DNA of 64,000 bases. It comes from Heloderma charlesbogerti (Eukaryota; Chordata; Lepidosauria; Squamata; Helodermatidae). This document shows, in pieces, positions 35,536 to 46,852 of the stretch. Under the pieces are notes generated by a model, which saw only the letters and a program-made list of their open reading frames with translations, made no database searches and was not told the DNA's origin. Made by a program: the position numbers and the translations under genes. Each line of letters opens with the position of its first letter. Positions within the stretch are counted from its first letter, which is position 1. The DNA lies in contig JANEZZ010002762.1 of NCBI GenBank assembly GCA_026122225.1, positions 310,001 to 374,000 on the forward strand, written 5' to 3'.

Positions 35536-36130
35536 TTGCATAATATTTGTATATGCAAATTTGTATGTGTCTTGCCCGCCCTGGAGGAGGAGCTGGAGCT
35601 CTCAGAAATGAAGAGCACCCCAGAACAGCCCATGTCAGATGACCAGGAGGGTCCTGGGCCCTCGAGGGGGAAGGTGGCCACAGGTCCAGCCCTGCACGGG
35701 GCAGGGGACTCCGTCTCTGAAACAGAGGCTGAGCAACCCCTGGTGCCCAGGAGTGTCATCACCTCAAGAGGCAGGCCAGTAGGGCTCCCTTGAGAAGAAG
35801 TGCTCGATTCCAAAGGAGGACTCCTCAAGAGGAAATGGCTCCTCATGAGTAGGACTCTTGCCAGAGGGCTCAATGAACTACAGCTGAGCTCTGAGTGGGG
35901 CTCAGGAGGCTCAGGCAATAGAAGCCTTCAGTGCCACCATAGCTGGTGCTGGAAACAACGCTGCTGTAGCAACGTCTGTATCTTGTACCCTGACTGGTGT
36001 TTGGACCTGTGTGTTATCAGCTTTTGGATTTCTTCCTGATCAGGCCTTTTGGGAGCTCTTGATTATTCTTGATCGATGTCCTGTGCATTTGACCTTGGCT
36101 ACATCTCTTGACTTCTCTCAGGAAAATCCA
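35536..36130 (+). other. Possible retroelement remnant with acidic frame
   Basis: The frame at 35536-35793 encodes an acidic, serine/proline-rich stretch (LEEELELSEMKSTPEQPMSD). A T-rich, terminal-repeat-like segment follows to about 36130. It resembles in composition the frame at 8451-8765. No diagnostic domain is seen. Confidence 0.25.
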
Positions 36131-36243
36131 TGTTTGCTTGGTAAACTGTGGTTGCCCAGTTTAGAGACCTATCCAGCCAGACCAGGACAAGATGTAGAGG
36201 CACACATTTAGAAAGAACGGCTATAATAGAAACAACTATAAAG

Positions 36244-36370
36244 GGTGGGCAACATGTGGCCCTCTAGGTGTGTTGCCCTACAGTTCCCATCAGCCCTAAG
36301 CAGCATAGCCAATGGTCAGGGATGATGGGAGCTGTGGGCCAAAACAGCTGCAGGGCCACAGGCTGCTGAG
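36244..36370. repeat. Foldback MITE
   Basis: It begins 'gggtgggcaacatgtggcc'; the inner 'cccatcagccctaa' and 'ccaaaacagctgcagggcc' arms match the family at 11417-11552. Confidence 0.6.
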
Positions 36371-37387
36371 GAAACAGAAATACATCTCACTACAGTGGGG
36401 AGACCAACCAGGTGACCTGTGGGCCTGCTGCTCAGACGCTGCTAGCGGTGGACGCACAACTTCACGGCCTCTGCTCTGCTCTGCCTCTCTGTGGTTCTTT
36501 GGGGTGGACTGGGCACCTCTTCAAATGGAGGACCCCTTGAAATAAAGGACTGTCCTCTGCCAGCCTTCCAAGTCAGAGGACTGACCTCTGTAGAGAAGGA
36601 CACTTGGCCACCTTAGCTGGATCAGAACAAAGGCCCATCGAGCCCAGCATCCTGTTTCCAACAGTGGGACAGCCTTCTTCTGTCGGTTTGTGCCCCCAAG
36701 CAACTAGTATTGATAGACTACCTCTGAGCTCAGAGGCTCCACTGAGCTATCATGGCTACTGGCGGTCAAGAGACCTCTCCTCCTCCATGCGTTTGTCTCG
36801 CCCCGCTCTCCTCGCCCCCTCCCCTGGCCTGACAGGAGACAAATTTGGCAGGCTCCAAGAGCAGGTGAGAGCCTGAAGGGAGAAAAAAATATGTTTCAAA
36901 ATTACTTAGAGGAGGGTGGAGGGGACTCTTGAAGGAGCTGGCAGCCATCTGCACCCCATTAAAAAAAATCATTTCCCGCCTCAGAATGCCAGAACACGGC
37001 CCTTCTAGCTCCCACCTCCTGCATAATTCAGCTCGGAAGGGCGGAGGAGCGTGCAGGACTCCAGCTCGTTGAGACGGGCGCCAAACACACCGGCCGGCCG
37101 CCTTGTTAAAGCACACGCACAGAAATGGCAGGCAGGGCCCATGCACAAGGCAGGGCCTGCAGCAGCGGTGGGCAGCCTTTGAAGCCGGTCTCCACAGCTC
37201 CTGGCAAGAGAGCTGCAGACCCCTGCATGACTGGATGGAAATCGTGCGGGTATTCGAGCCTGGCGACAGGTGCAAGGCGTCTGAGCCTTCTCCAGGAAAG
37301 CTCTCTCTGAGCTGCCCCAGAGGACGTTTCCAAATCAAGACACATGTTTCGGCCCCCCTCTTGGTTCTCCTTCCATCAGGACTGGAA

Positions 37388-37602
37388 GGGCTAGTGTGGT
37401 GGACTCTGGCGGTTCCAGTCCCCACTCTGCTCTGAAGCTCACTGGGTGATTTCTGGCCAGTCACTCACTCTCAGCCTAGCCTACCTCACAGGTTTGTTGT
37501 GAGAATAAAAATGCAGAGGTGGAGGACCAGGTAAGCCATCTTGGGCATCTTGCAAAGAGGAAAAAAGGCATGATATAAATATTATAATAATAATAATAAT
37601 AA
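37388..37602 (+). repeat. tRNA-headed SINE with (TAA)n tail
   Basis: The head is decayed ('gctagtgtggtggactctgg'). The body 'actctcagcctagcctacc' and end 'aggcatgatataaat' are clear, followed by a TAA run. Confidence 0.75.
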
Positions 37603-38062
37603 TACGTCCCAGTACGCCCCCTAAGGTCCTCTGAGGGCTCTCTGCTGCGGCTGCCTAATGCGAGACTGGCAGCCACACGCAAGGGGACCTCTTCCTTTGC
37701 CGCCCCGCAGCTGTGGAATGGCCTGCCGGCTGAAATGAGCCTGCTGACCTCCTTGAAGGTCTTTGAGCAGGCATTAAAGATGCTGTTATTCCAGAAGGCC
37801 TCCCCTTTTGAGAACTCTTGTTCCTTCTGCTGACGTTTGTATACTGTTTTTAAGCTATGTTGTCTTAAGCTGTGTTGTTTTATCGTTGGATTTTTTAAAA
37901 AAAAATAGTTCAAAGTTGTTTCTAGATATATGTTGTTTGTATATATTGTCCATATGCTTTTATGTAAATGGTTTTTAAATGTTTTAACTTTTGTAAACCA
38001 CCGAGAGAACTTCAGCTATGGGGCAGTATAGAAATGTTAATAATAACAACAACAACAACAAC
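37603..38062 (+). mobile_element. L2-type LINE 3' end
   Basis: The C-terminal coding end is decayed ('gctgtggaatggcctgccgg'). The 3' tail 'gagaacttcagctatggggc' is followed by an AAC repeat (about 38040-38062). Confidence 0.75.
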
Positions 38063-38100
38063 AGGAAAAACCCTTATCATTCTTTATCGCCATAAGGCAT

Positions 38101-38477
38101 CAGGGGTCCCCAACCTTTTTTGGGTCAGGGGGCACATTTGGAATTTTGGGGGAGCGTCATGGGTGCCCTCACAAAATGGCTACCATAAGGGCAGGGCTTG
38201 CCCATTCACAAAATTGTTGCCCTAGTGGGCATGGCCAGTCTCAGAACACTCACTTCCCAGAAGGAAACTGGTGAGACTAAAAGAAAAGAAAATTGTCCAA
38301 GAACCTAAGTGCAAGATAGAGGTGGGGTTTGAGCTCCCAAACCGCTCTTCTGAACCCAAATAAACATGGCGCTGGAGGGCACCGCTTGGCTTTGCAGCCT
38401 GCCAGTTAACTTTTAAAAAATCTTATGAAATAAAAATCAGGGAGGTTCCCATGCAACCAGGTTGGAGAGCCCAGCTG
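38101..38477. mobile_element. hAT-type element with perfect 8-bp TSD
   Basis: It starts CAGGGGTCCCCAACC and ends CCCAGCTG. Identical TAAGGCAT copies flank it (38093-38100 and 38478-38485). The 377-bp interior has no transposase, so it is non-autonomous. Confidence 0.85.
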
Positions 38478-39440
38478 TAAGGCATCAAACAGATCCACAG
38501 CTAACAGCGGGACCCAGGTGCTTCACTCGCCTCGCCACGCCACTGTGGTCGCCTGCCAGAGGAGGGAGATACTGGGGCGATCTCTGCTGCGCTGTAGCAG
38601 CACTACTGCAGATGGCCAGAGTGGTATTGCAAGCACTAGCTCAGCAGGGAGTCAGTGACACCAAGGAACCCTAGGGTGCCACTCCAGCGCCACCACTGCG
38701 GATGGTCACTACAGCTCCCAGCTCCATGGCAGCAAGGGTCAAGCAGGTGCAAGGGGCCATGGATCCTGATAAAGCTGCCATCTCCTGCCTGGCTCTTTAA
38801 TCTGAGCAACTCACTGGAACACCCATCCCTGCGTGCCCGCTTGCTCCCAAACCACCAGCCCTGACCACCTTCGTGTTCAGAAAAGTTTCACCTCTCAATT
38901 TGGGCCCCTCGCGCAGCTGTTTCAAGACCTCTAATCTCTGACCGTAAAAAAGGTGATGACCATAAGCAAAATACCAGACCTAAATAAACTGCTCCACCTC
39001 TCTTCACACACCCCATGTGCCTGCAGACATTTATCTCAACAATTTGCCGTCAACAAGATTACCCAAATTGACTCTGAATGGGGCTAGATGCTGGTTTAAT
39101 CACTTGGACCAAACCTGTCACTCTGCGGCTGAATAGCGAGTGACTCAGAAAGCAGTTGCAACGCAATTAATAACAGGGCCCAGACTCTTAGGGCGGGAGA
39201 CGACATGTCCTTTGGGGAAGCTAAAAGAAGCATCCGTTTGGGCAAAGAAAAGGAAGACAGGTTCAATGAGAGGAGTGGGGATAACAACGGAGAGGAGTTC
39301 CTTCCAAAGTCACACCTAGGTGTGTCAAGGAAGCCCAAGATAACAACAAAAGTTGGAATGTACTTGGAAGGATCTATGCCAGGGATGGGACAAAGAGGAG
39401 AAGTTCAGTTTTTATAATGCCCTGTGTTGTTTTATACCTA

Positions 39441-39565
39441 GAGCAGCCTTCCACAATGTGGTGCTCTCCAGACATGTTGGACTACAACTCCCAGCATGCC
39501 TCTGCCAGGGCATGCTGGGAGATATAGTCCAACATCTGGAGGCTGTCAGGTTCGGGGAGGCTGCT
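39441..39565. repeat. Foldback MITE, CAGCCTTCCCC family
   Basis: It starts CAGCCTTCCACAATG and ends 'ggttcggggaggctg'. The blocks 'actacaactcccagcatgcc' and 'gcatgctgggagatatagt' pair closely. Confidence 0.75.
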
Positions 39566-40569
39566 GTAGTGGGTTGCCACCCTGGCCAGAACTGGTGGGT
39601 GAAGACAGAGATAAGGTAAAAAGAGAAAAGTTCAGCTTCGTCCCAATTTCACAATTTGTGTGGCAGCGGAACATACCAGCAAATCAAATGCTGGTTCAGC
39701 CATCAGTCTGCCCCCCCGCCTTTTTAAAGGATGGCTGTACATTTATCCATTCCTCCTTTGCCTTGTTTAAAAACATCCCTGCAAACTTAAAAAAGAATTG
39801 CAAAACTGATCCAGGGATCAGGGGTGGTGACATCACAGCACCAGCCAATGCATGACTTCCTGAGTCAGGTCTTCCCTGTTCCAATGCAAAATAGCCAAGA
39901 CAGATTTTTGAAGAGCTCTCGTCACAGCTGAAGTCATCCACTTATAGAGCAGTAAACTGTGTCTGTTACTCTCAAAACGGTACATCTGTATATGCCTCCT
40001 TGCTAGCCTGAACTGAGATTGTGCCATTTTGGCCTGGTGTCCTAATGGGAGAATGCCAAACCAAGTTTAAATATTACAGCAGAGATGTCTGTGCTGTTTG
40101 CGTGGATATATGAGCTTTCAGAACACCGGAATGCTGAACATGGTGTGCTCATCAACGAGATGGAGGCACACCGCATCACCAATGGAAATCTGTCCCGAGA
40201 AAGGGGGCGTGCGGAGACAAAAGATGCTGCAGCAAGTCAAGACGAATCCAGTCCTTTGATTAGCCACTCTGACCCCTTAGGAGCAGCCAAGCTGTTAATA
40301 TTTCCTGTCTGGTTCTCCACTGGGTTCATCGCATTGATCTAGCCACCAGCTATTAGCTGTGGTGGGTCCTTCCTCGTTCCAATTCAGCACTTCCTTCCAG
40401 GAAGTGCCTCATTACATTCTGGATCATCAAGCCACTTAGACATTTTACAATCAATTAAGTAAGCATGTTGCATCCCTCAGAACCTCTTGCTGTGACACCC
40501 TCACATTGTCTTCCTCATTCTACTTCCTTCTCCTACATCCTACCTACTCACAAAAGCTCAGTTCACTAT

Positions 40570-40690
40570 CATGTACCTTTCACTACCTCCTCTTCACAAC
40601 AGCCCCGTGTGGTAGGTCACTATACCTAATTCACAGATGGGGAAAGGAGGCCCAGAGATTTGTGAGTTGGCTGAGGCCATCAATGAGTGT
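40570..40690 (-). repeat. MIR-like fragment
   Basis: 'cttcacaacagccccgtgtg' and 'ttcacagatggggaaagg' correspond to the MIR core in minus orientation. A short GAGGGG tandem run follows at 40737-40766. Confidence 0.5.
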
Positions 40691-40929
40691 ACAGCTGACC
40701 AAGGCTCGGATCTTGGAGTGTGGAAGAACAATGATAATGAGGAGGGGGAGGGGGAGGGGGAGGAAGGTTGGGAGGGAACAACACTCTTTTCCATAAGAGC
40801 ACAAGAAAAGCCCTACTAGATTTGATGGACCTTCAGTCTCATCCAACATCTGGAGTGGTAGGGGGATGAAAGCAGCAGCCCCCTTCCCCCATTATGTGTC
40901 ATTTAGTAAGTATATTGAGCCTGTTCACC

Positions 40930-41345
40930 ATCACCACAGCCCACTGTGGCTTCATTTACCCGCAGGGGCTGTTGCGTTCAGTGCCCGTGGGTGCCTGCCT
41001 TGCCTTGCTGTGCAAACCCAGGCTGCAGGGTTGTGAACTGCCCAGAGAGCTTCAGCTATTGGGCGGTATAGAAATGAAATGAAATGAATGAATGAATGAA
41101 TGGTTTGAATGAATGGTTGAATGGTTAGGGTTAGACAACCCTAAAACCTTAATAAACCTGACACAAGCCATGGGTTGTTTGAGGGTTGTCTAACCCTCAA
41201 ACAACCCTTGCAGTCTGGGTTCGCACAACAAGGCAAGGCAGGTGCCCACAGATGTCATGCAAAAATGGTGCCTGTGGGGAACCCGACACAACATGACAGC
41301 CCCCACAGGTAAATTAATCCACAGTGAGCTGATGTGACGTGCGAA
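40930..41345. repeat. Long palindromic element with nested L2 tail
   Basis: The arm 40960-41028 ('gtgcctgccttgccttgctg') pairs with 41210-41260 in reverse complement ('caaggcaaggcaggtgccc'). An L2 3' tail with an AATG repeat (about 41030-41119) and a small 'gggttagacaaccct' palindrome sit between the arms. Confidence 0.65.
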
Positions 41346-41991
41346 CCGTCTCTAAACACGGAGGTTCCACATAGCCATGATGGCAACTGGTAGACCCATC
41401 TTCCGTGTACAATATTCTATAATTGAATATAGCAATCCCATTAAAACATATGAAACAGCTGAAATACATAGCCAAAGAATGGTCCAGCCAAAGGTAAGCA
41501 TGTTTTTAAATGAATGTTTAAAGAATATATAAAGAGAAGCTTTTTTAATCCTATTGATCCTAAAGGAAAAGTACACTCTGAGAACTTAGGTTACTGGACG
41601 ATTTAAAAATGCAACAAACAAAGCATGTGCTAAGAAAGGTTTCCAGAGGAGGTTTTTATTGTCCCTGCCTCAATAATGGAATTTTACTCTGCATGTGTGT
41701 GTGTCTCCAGACGTCTCCCATTTGTTACTCTCCTGTGTTTTCCCACCATTTATGCTGTCTTTTTTCTTTCCATTAAAAAAATCCATAAAGGAGGAAAAAT
41801 AGACAGAACAGCTGCACAAAGGCTTTTGAATGGTGACGCTAGGAGTGCTGTGTCTGGATGCGTTCGAAATCTTTCCCATTTCACCCAACAAACCTCTATG
41901 TGTTTAACACTGGCTGGATTGTGCCTAATGCATTTAAACGTCATCCTGGAGCACAGATTCAATCTCCAACACTTTTTCTGAAGAACAAGCG

Positions 41992-41994
41992 TGC

Positions 41995-42025
<31 letters not shown>

Positions 42026-42063
42026 TCAAAGAGAGAGAGTCAGAGAGAGAGAGAGAGAGAGAG

Positions 42064-42094
<31 letters not shown>

Positions 42095-42095
42095 T
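41992..42095. repeat. (GT)n(GA)n compound microsatellite
   Basis: A GT run passes directly into about 80 bp of interrupted GA repeat, giving strong purine bias. Confidence 0.95.
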
Positions 42096-42484
42096 GTTAT
42101 ATAGATAGTGCTGGGATAATCCTTTCTTCCTTTACAGTTAATCTAACGTATTGTTGCTGCTTTAAAAACTTAAATAATTCTTCTGATACGTGTTATCATT
42201 AGCCTTGCTGTATTTCCTTTTATTGTGTACAACACCCTGAGAGCTTCAGCTGTAGGTGCGTTGGCTGCATACACTGAATAATAAACAACTAAAATAAATA
42301 CAAAATAAAAAGGAAGGAGTGCAGAATAACATTCAGTGAAAGAAAGAAACAAGAACTTGCAAGAGGCGTTAAGGTTGCTGGTTGGGGCAGCAACTTGACC
42401 TACAGCCCCCTCTGCTGAGGAGACAGCAGCGTTACACCCGAACCAGCATCTGCAAAAGGTGAGGATTGGGCCCGTCATGAAATA

Positions 42485-42705
42485 AAAGCTGACTTATGTT
42501 GAGACAGAATATTGCTCTCTGTAAGCCAGTCTTGCCTCCTCTGGCTGGGAGACAGAGCCTCCCTCTCCAGAGTCACAGGAAGAGGCCTTCACAGCCTTGC
42601 GTACATGGGAACCTTTCAAGAGAAATGCCAGAAATCGAACTCAGGATCTGTTGCATGGAAAACACATGATCTATGACTGAGCTGTGGCCCCTCCCCCTTG
42701 AACTA
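42485..42705 (-). repeat. Alanine-tRNA-headed SINE, minus orientation
   Basis: The plus strand ends with 'gttgcatggaaaacacatgat', then 'gactgagctgtggcccc', the reverse complement of the tRNA-like head. The body is decayed. Confidence 0.55.
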
Positions 42706-42834
42706 TAGCCCCCAGCCCAGGACTTGTTATGGAGAATGCATGGCAGGTGCCAAAAGCAGCAGCCTTTCCTCTCCTCCCTGCCACGCTCCCCCCCCCCGCC
42801 GCAACAATGCTAAGTAAGACACAACAGTGTGCGT

Positions 42835-42835
<1 letters not shown>

Positions 42836-42865
<30 letters not shown>
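42836..42865. repeat. (CA)n microsatellite
   Basis: Uninterrupted CA run. Confidence 0.95.
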
Positions 42866-42866
<1 letters not shown>

Positions 42867-43164
42867 GCAGAGCGTGGCTGGCCATCTAATAAAACTGATG
42901 GGCAGCAGATACAGCACAAGCACGCGACGCATCATTGATTTATCCCAGCAGGCTGTACAGAGGGAGATGAGACAGGGGAGTGCGGACCTTCCATCAGCCC
43001 TGCTAAATGGCTGCTTGATTTTCTCCTCTTTCCTTCCCATCCCTTTTTCCTTGTGTGTTGTGTCTTTTTAGACTGTAGGCCATTGGGCAGGGGACTGTCT
43101 TGTTTACTGACTGCATGTAAGCCCTTTTTGGCCGAGGAGCAGGATAAAAATAAATAGACAAATA

Positions 43165-43290
43165 TAGAATTCACTACCAAAGGTTGCAGTGATGGCTAGT
43201 GGCTTACAGGACTTTAAAGGGGGATTAGACAAATTCATGGAGGAGGTTATTGCATTGGCTGTTAATGGCATGGAACTTCCATGTTCAGAA
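43165..43290 (+). mobile_element. CR1-type fragment
   Basis: It carries 'gaattcactaccaaaggttg' and 'gggggattagacaaattcat', a CR1 3' coding segment in plus orientation. Confidence 0.55.
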
Positions 43291-43760
43291 GTAGTACACC
43301 ATTAAGAGCTTTTCTAAATGAGGCTGTTAATCCACTGTTAATCCGCTGTATCTTTTTTTGGATTCGTCACAGAATTGAGATCAGAGCACTACACACAGAG
43401 CATTTCCTTTCCTGCTTTTCTACTACATAACCTCTAGGTGGCACTGTGGTATAGCGGAACAGCGTAAATACACAAGAGGAAATTGTGCTTTCTTTCACCT
43501 TCATAATTAAAAGCTGCATTTTCCCTGCTCTAAAAAAACTCACCGAAAGGCTGGTTAGACAAAGAAACGAAATTGGAGGGTCACCATGTTGTCTAAAGAA
43601 CCTGTAAACAACCGTGAGTAGGGAATGACGAGCACACGATGAATACTTTGTGTAGAAAAGCCCTAAATATCAAATGCTGGGGAGAAACAGCATCAGTTTT
43701 GCTTGTGGGCTTCTCAAAAGTATCTTCCTGACCACTATCAGAAACAGGATGTCGAACAAG

Positions 43761-43905
43761 ATCAGCCTTCCCTAAGCTGGTGCTCTCCAGATTTTTTTGG
43801 ACTACAACTCTCACCAGCCCCAGCCAGCATGGCCAATTGTCAGGGATAATGGGAGTTGTAGTGCAACACATCTAGAGGGCCTTAGGTCGGGGAAGATTAA
43901 TCTAG
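43761..43905. repeat. Foldback MITE, CAGCCTTCCCC family
   Basis: It starts 'cagccttccctaagctgg' and ends near 'aggtcggggaagatt'. 'ggactacaactctcaccag' pairs with 'aatgggagttgtagtgc'. Confidence 0.65.
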
Positions 43906-44150
43906 ATGTATCCTTAACGTTCTTCCGTTGTGGCTCCCTGTACCTCCATGTCCGCCCCAGTGTGGACAGTTCAGGGAGAGCAGAGGCAGGCATGATTTCC
44001 TTGGTGTACCAAGAAGCTGGTACATCTGAACCACAGCTAACAAGCCCTCTGATGGGCCACCGAGAGGATGGCAAATGCTACAGATGCAGTAAAGTTTCAC
44101 AGCCATTTCTGAGAGCCATGATTTCACCAGCTGGCGGCCCCTCAACTCAC

Positions 44151-44255
44151 AGATATTTTGGTGAAGATGGATAGCAAAAGCGACAAGGACGAGAGGGACA
44201 TCTGGATTCTCTCCCCGCCAAATCTCTTTTGGAGATACTCAGGCATAGTAACAAT
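44151..44255 (-). CDS. SLC5A10: SLC5A10 exon 5
   Basis: This 105-bp exon encodes [20 protein letters not shown] and [15 protein letters not shown]. The acceptor is 'ccccctcag' and the donor 'atct|gtgagt'. It contains the SLC5 signature TMPEYLxKRFGG at an extramembrane loop, then the start of a helix. Both boundaries are phase 0. Confidence 0.97.
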
Positions 44256-45210
44256 CTGAGGGGGGGAAGGGAGAAAGAGAGTCAAATTCTGGTGCTAAGA
44301 ATGCAACAAGCCCTGATGAGCAATGGTGGGATGGGAAGAGGGGGAAAGGCAGCATTCAAGGCAGGATCCAGACTACAAACTGAAACTTGTTTTAAAACCA
44401 GGTTTACAAATATGGTCGCTTGTGGCGAGGGTCATCTTCGAGCGACGAGATAAGGGAGAAGGTTCCACCCTTGAAGGTGGCCTAAAAATAATTTAAAATG
44501 AAATAAATAAAGGGAGCATTTGTAAGCTAGAAAATGGAATTTTCCTTTACCTTTGATGGACCACAAATAACTAACATTGGTCAATGTGGCCAGGTGGGCC
44601 AGAAATCCTTGTGGGCTTATTTAGATATCTGTTTGGTGAACAGCTAAGTACTAAGGCCATGAACCTCAGCCATCTCAGCAGGCTACAGGGGTGGGGGCAG
44701 AGGGTCACCCCTGGCCAGGTGTAAAAACAGACAGATGGAGCTGCAGAAAGAGTCCAACCTAGCTAGGGATGTACAGATTTTGTAAAATCCATTCCATCTG
44801 CATTTCCCAGATTGTCAGCTGCCTTTCGTTCTGTCGTCTGCTCACTGACGGAATGGGTTTTCCCCCCAATTTTCTGAATTTACACAAATTCGCACTACCA
44901 AAAATGCGGAAATCTGCCCCCCCCGGGGGGGGGCCTTTAGCCTATGGGGGAAATGCGCATTTTCAGCCAGTGGTTTTTTTTTATTTTACCTATTTTTCTA
45001 TGACTATATTTGCCTAAAATTCTAAAAAGTAAACAAAACTAGCCTGCAAGTCCATGAAATCTGTACAATTCAGGAAAAGCTGGTCCACTGTGGACTCCAC
45101 AGGTTGGATTCACAGAAATCCAAACTCATTTCATTCTCTTGCGGATTTCTCCCACATCCCTAAACACAGCACAGCAATGAGGGACAAGCCCAAGCCCAGT
45201 TTCTACTTAC
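44256..45210. other. SLC5A10: SLC5A10 intron 4
   Basis: It holds the MITE at 44764-45162. The remainder shows nothing I recognise. Confidence 0.7.
44764..45162. mobile_element. hAT-type MITE, TAGGGATGT ends
   Basis: It starts TAGGGATGTACAGATTTTG and ends CACATCCCTA. The flanks AACCTAGC and AACACAGC match at 6 of 8. It has a C/G-run palindrome near 44920-44932. Confidence 0.8.
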
Positions 45211-45270
45211 CCCCGAGGAGATGTAGACAGGAACAAACACCCACGCCAATGCAAGAAGCATATAGGTGGC
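45211..45270 (-). CDS. SLC5A10: SLC5A10 exon 4
   Basis: A 60-bp exon encoding ATYMLLALAWVFVPVYISSG. The acceptor is 'tattttttag' and the donor 'gggg|gtaagt'. Human SGLT5 has glutamate at the final position as I recall; glycine here is the state usual in SGLT1-type carriers (SGVVTMPEYL). Both boundaries are phase 0. Confidence 0.95.
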
Positions 45271-45875
45271 CTAAAAAATATCAAGAATCTGTGAGAAACC
45301 TAAGCACAGAGGTTCCAGTCCTGCACACCATGTGCGTGCATGCGTAAAGGGATTTGTGCATGCACACCTAGTCCACTGCCCCATTTCATTGCTTATAACA
45401 ATCACTCAGTGTGCAGAACCAGTACATTAGCCAGAAATATCAGTGCTTTTAAGTTACATTGAAGGGGTACCCCAATTGGTGAGGTACCCCAATTGGTGCC
45501 CTAAATCCTGCCGCTTTTTCTCCGTGTCCTCTATCATCTTTGGCCCCTCCACCACCACAATCTTTTCTACGAATGCCCATATGTGCAGATCTAATGTATG
45601 CATATTTATCATGAGATAAAGAGTCTTTTCTCTGCTCTGGATGCAGAATCTGTATAGGGGGCTGGGAAGCGGGGGGATGCAAAAAGACCTGCCATCAGCC
45701 AAAGAGAATCATGGATATACTTGCTTCTCCTTCTTACACGTTTGGAGTCATAAATTGAACACGTGACTATGTACCAAGTTGGATCGCTGCTCCGCCTAAC
45801 CCATGGCCATCTCCTCTGCTGGGCAGCGGCTTTAACAGATCTCAAGGCACAGTGTCTATCTGACATCCTTTAGCT

Positions 45876-46201
45876 CAGTGATGTCAAAGCAATTTCAGCC
45901 AGAGGGCTGAATTCCAGTTTGGAGAAGCTTATGGGGGCCGTGTTCCAGTGATGGGTAGTGTCAAAGGCAAAAGGGGGAAGCCCAAAAATACAACAAATGC
46001 CAGGATATTTTAACTTAAAGCGCTTACTGCCAGTAACTGAGCTTTAGGAGAAGCCTTTCAACTTTTAAGAATGGGAAGAAAATCCTCCACAGAAGCTGGG
46101 AAACCATCAAATGACCAGTAGTCCGGGGGGGCGGAGCCAGGAGAAGGGGTGTGGCCATTTGGGGCCAAATTGACCCATGTGCCAGAAGTTCAACATCCCT
46201 G
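45876..46201. mobile_element. hAT-type non-autonomous element
   Basis: It starts CAGTGATGTCAAAG and ends CAACATCCCTG. It is flanked by CTTTAGCT (45868-45875) and CTTTAACT (46202-46209), 7 of 8 identical. It is homologous to 18232-18579. Confidence 0.8.
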
Positions 46202-46667
46202 CTTTAACTGGATCCTGGGGCCTTTGGCATGCAAAGTATTCACTCTACCACTGATCTAGGGCCCCTCAAAGGGGCATTTAATGTACGTGAAGTTCCCCCC
46301 TCCAACCTGTGCCAGTTTGCATTCTGCTACAATCAAGGGGCAATTGCTCTGTGACATTTCAAACCGCCCATCTACGCAGGTTTGTGTGGTATTTTAAACT
46401 TCAGCTTTTCACTAAAAGGGCAGAAAGTTCACTTAGAACCCCACAGAAGTGAATGGAGGGAAATGAAACACGTTACATCCAATCTCTTTTAGATTCAAAT
46501 GACCTCCACATGGTGAAAACTCTAAATTTAATAACAGTTTTATATATTTTTTAAAATCCAGGAGATTCTGAATGGAAGCAAAAAGTACATGGGTAAAGTA
46601 TTTGGGGTCTCTGAGAACCAATAGGAATAGCAGGGGGGCATTTCAAGCCCGATATCATCTGTGCATA

Positions 46668-46800
46668 GCAGTGGTGGACAACACGGTGCCCTCTAGATGT
46701 TTTGGACTACGATACCCATCATCCTCAGCCAGCATGGCCAATGATCAAGGATTATGGGAGTTGCAGTCCAGAACATCTGGAGGGCACCAGGTTGCCTATA
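46668..46800. repeat. Foldback MITE
   Basis: The arms carry 'gttttggactacgatacccat' type and 'gggagttgcagtccagaac' blocks, which pair. Confidence 0.7.
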
Positions 46801-46852
46801 TCCCCTCTCTATAGTGTCTGCACTCAGTGCAATTTCATATTATTCACGCTGA

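Larger units (their letters stand above)
27578..44150. other. SLC5A10: SLC5A10 intron 5 (16.6 kb)
   Basis: This is the largest intron. It holds foldbacks, the long palindrome at 30489-30809, an L2 LINE (31030-32648), a CR1 with an inserted MITE (32735-33965), tRNA-headed SINEs, an hAT element with perfect duplication (38101-38477) and many simple repeats. The long open frames at 29707-30240 and 36766-37464 have no recognisable domains. About 34200-35000 and 38480-39430 show nothing I recognise. Confidence 0.6.

Noticed and set aside
36766..37464. 232-codon open frame on the minus strand
   Set aside because: It is low in domain-like content, overlaps a SINE at its 5' end, has no splice or family support, and lies in a GC-rich intron stretch where long frames arise by chance.
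41123..41150. Interstitial telomere repeat (GGTTAGGGTTAG)
   Set aside because: Only about two units, and they sit in a small palindrome with 'acaaccct'; not a TTAGGG array.
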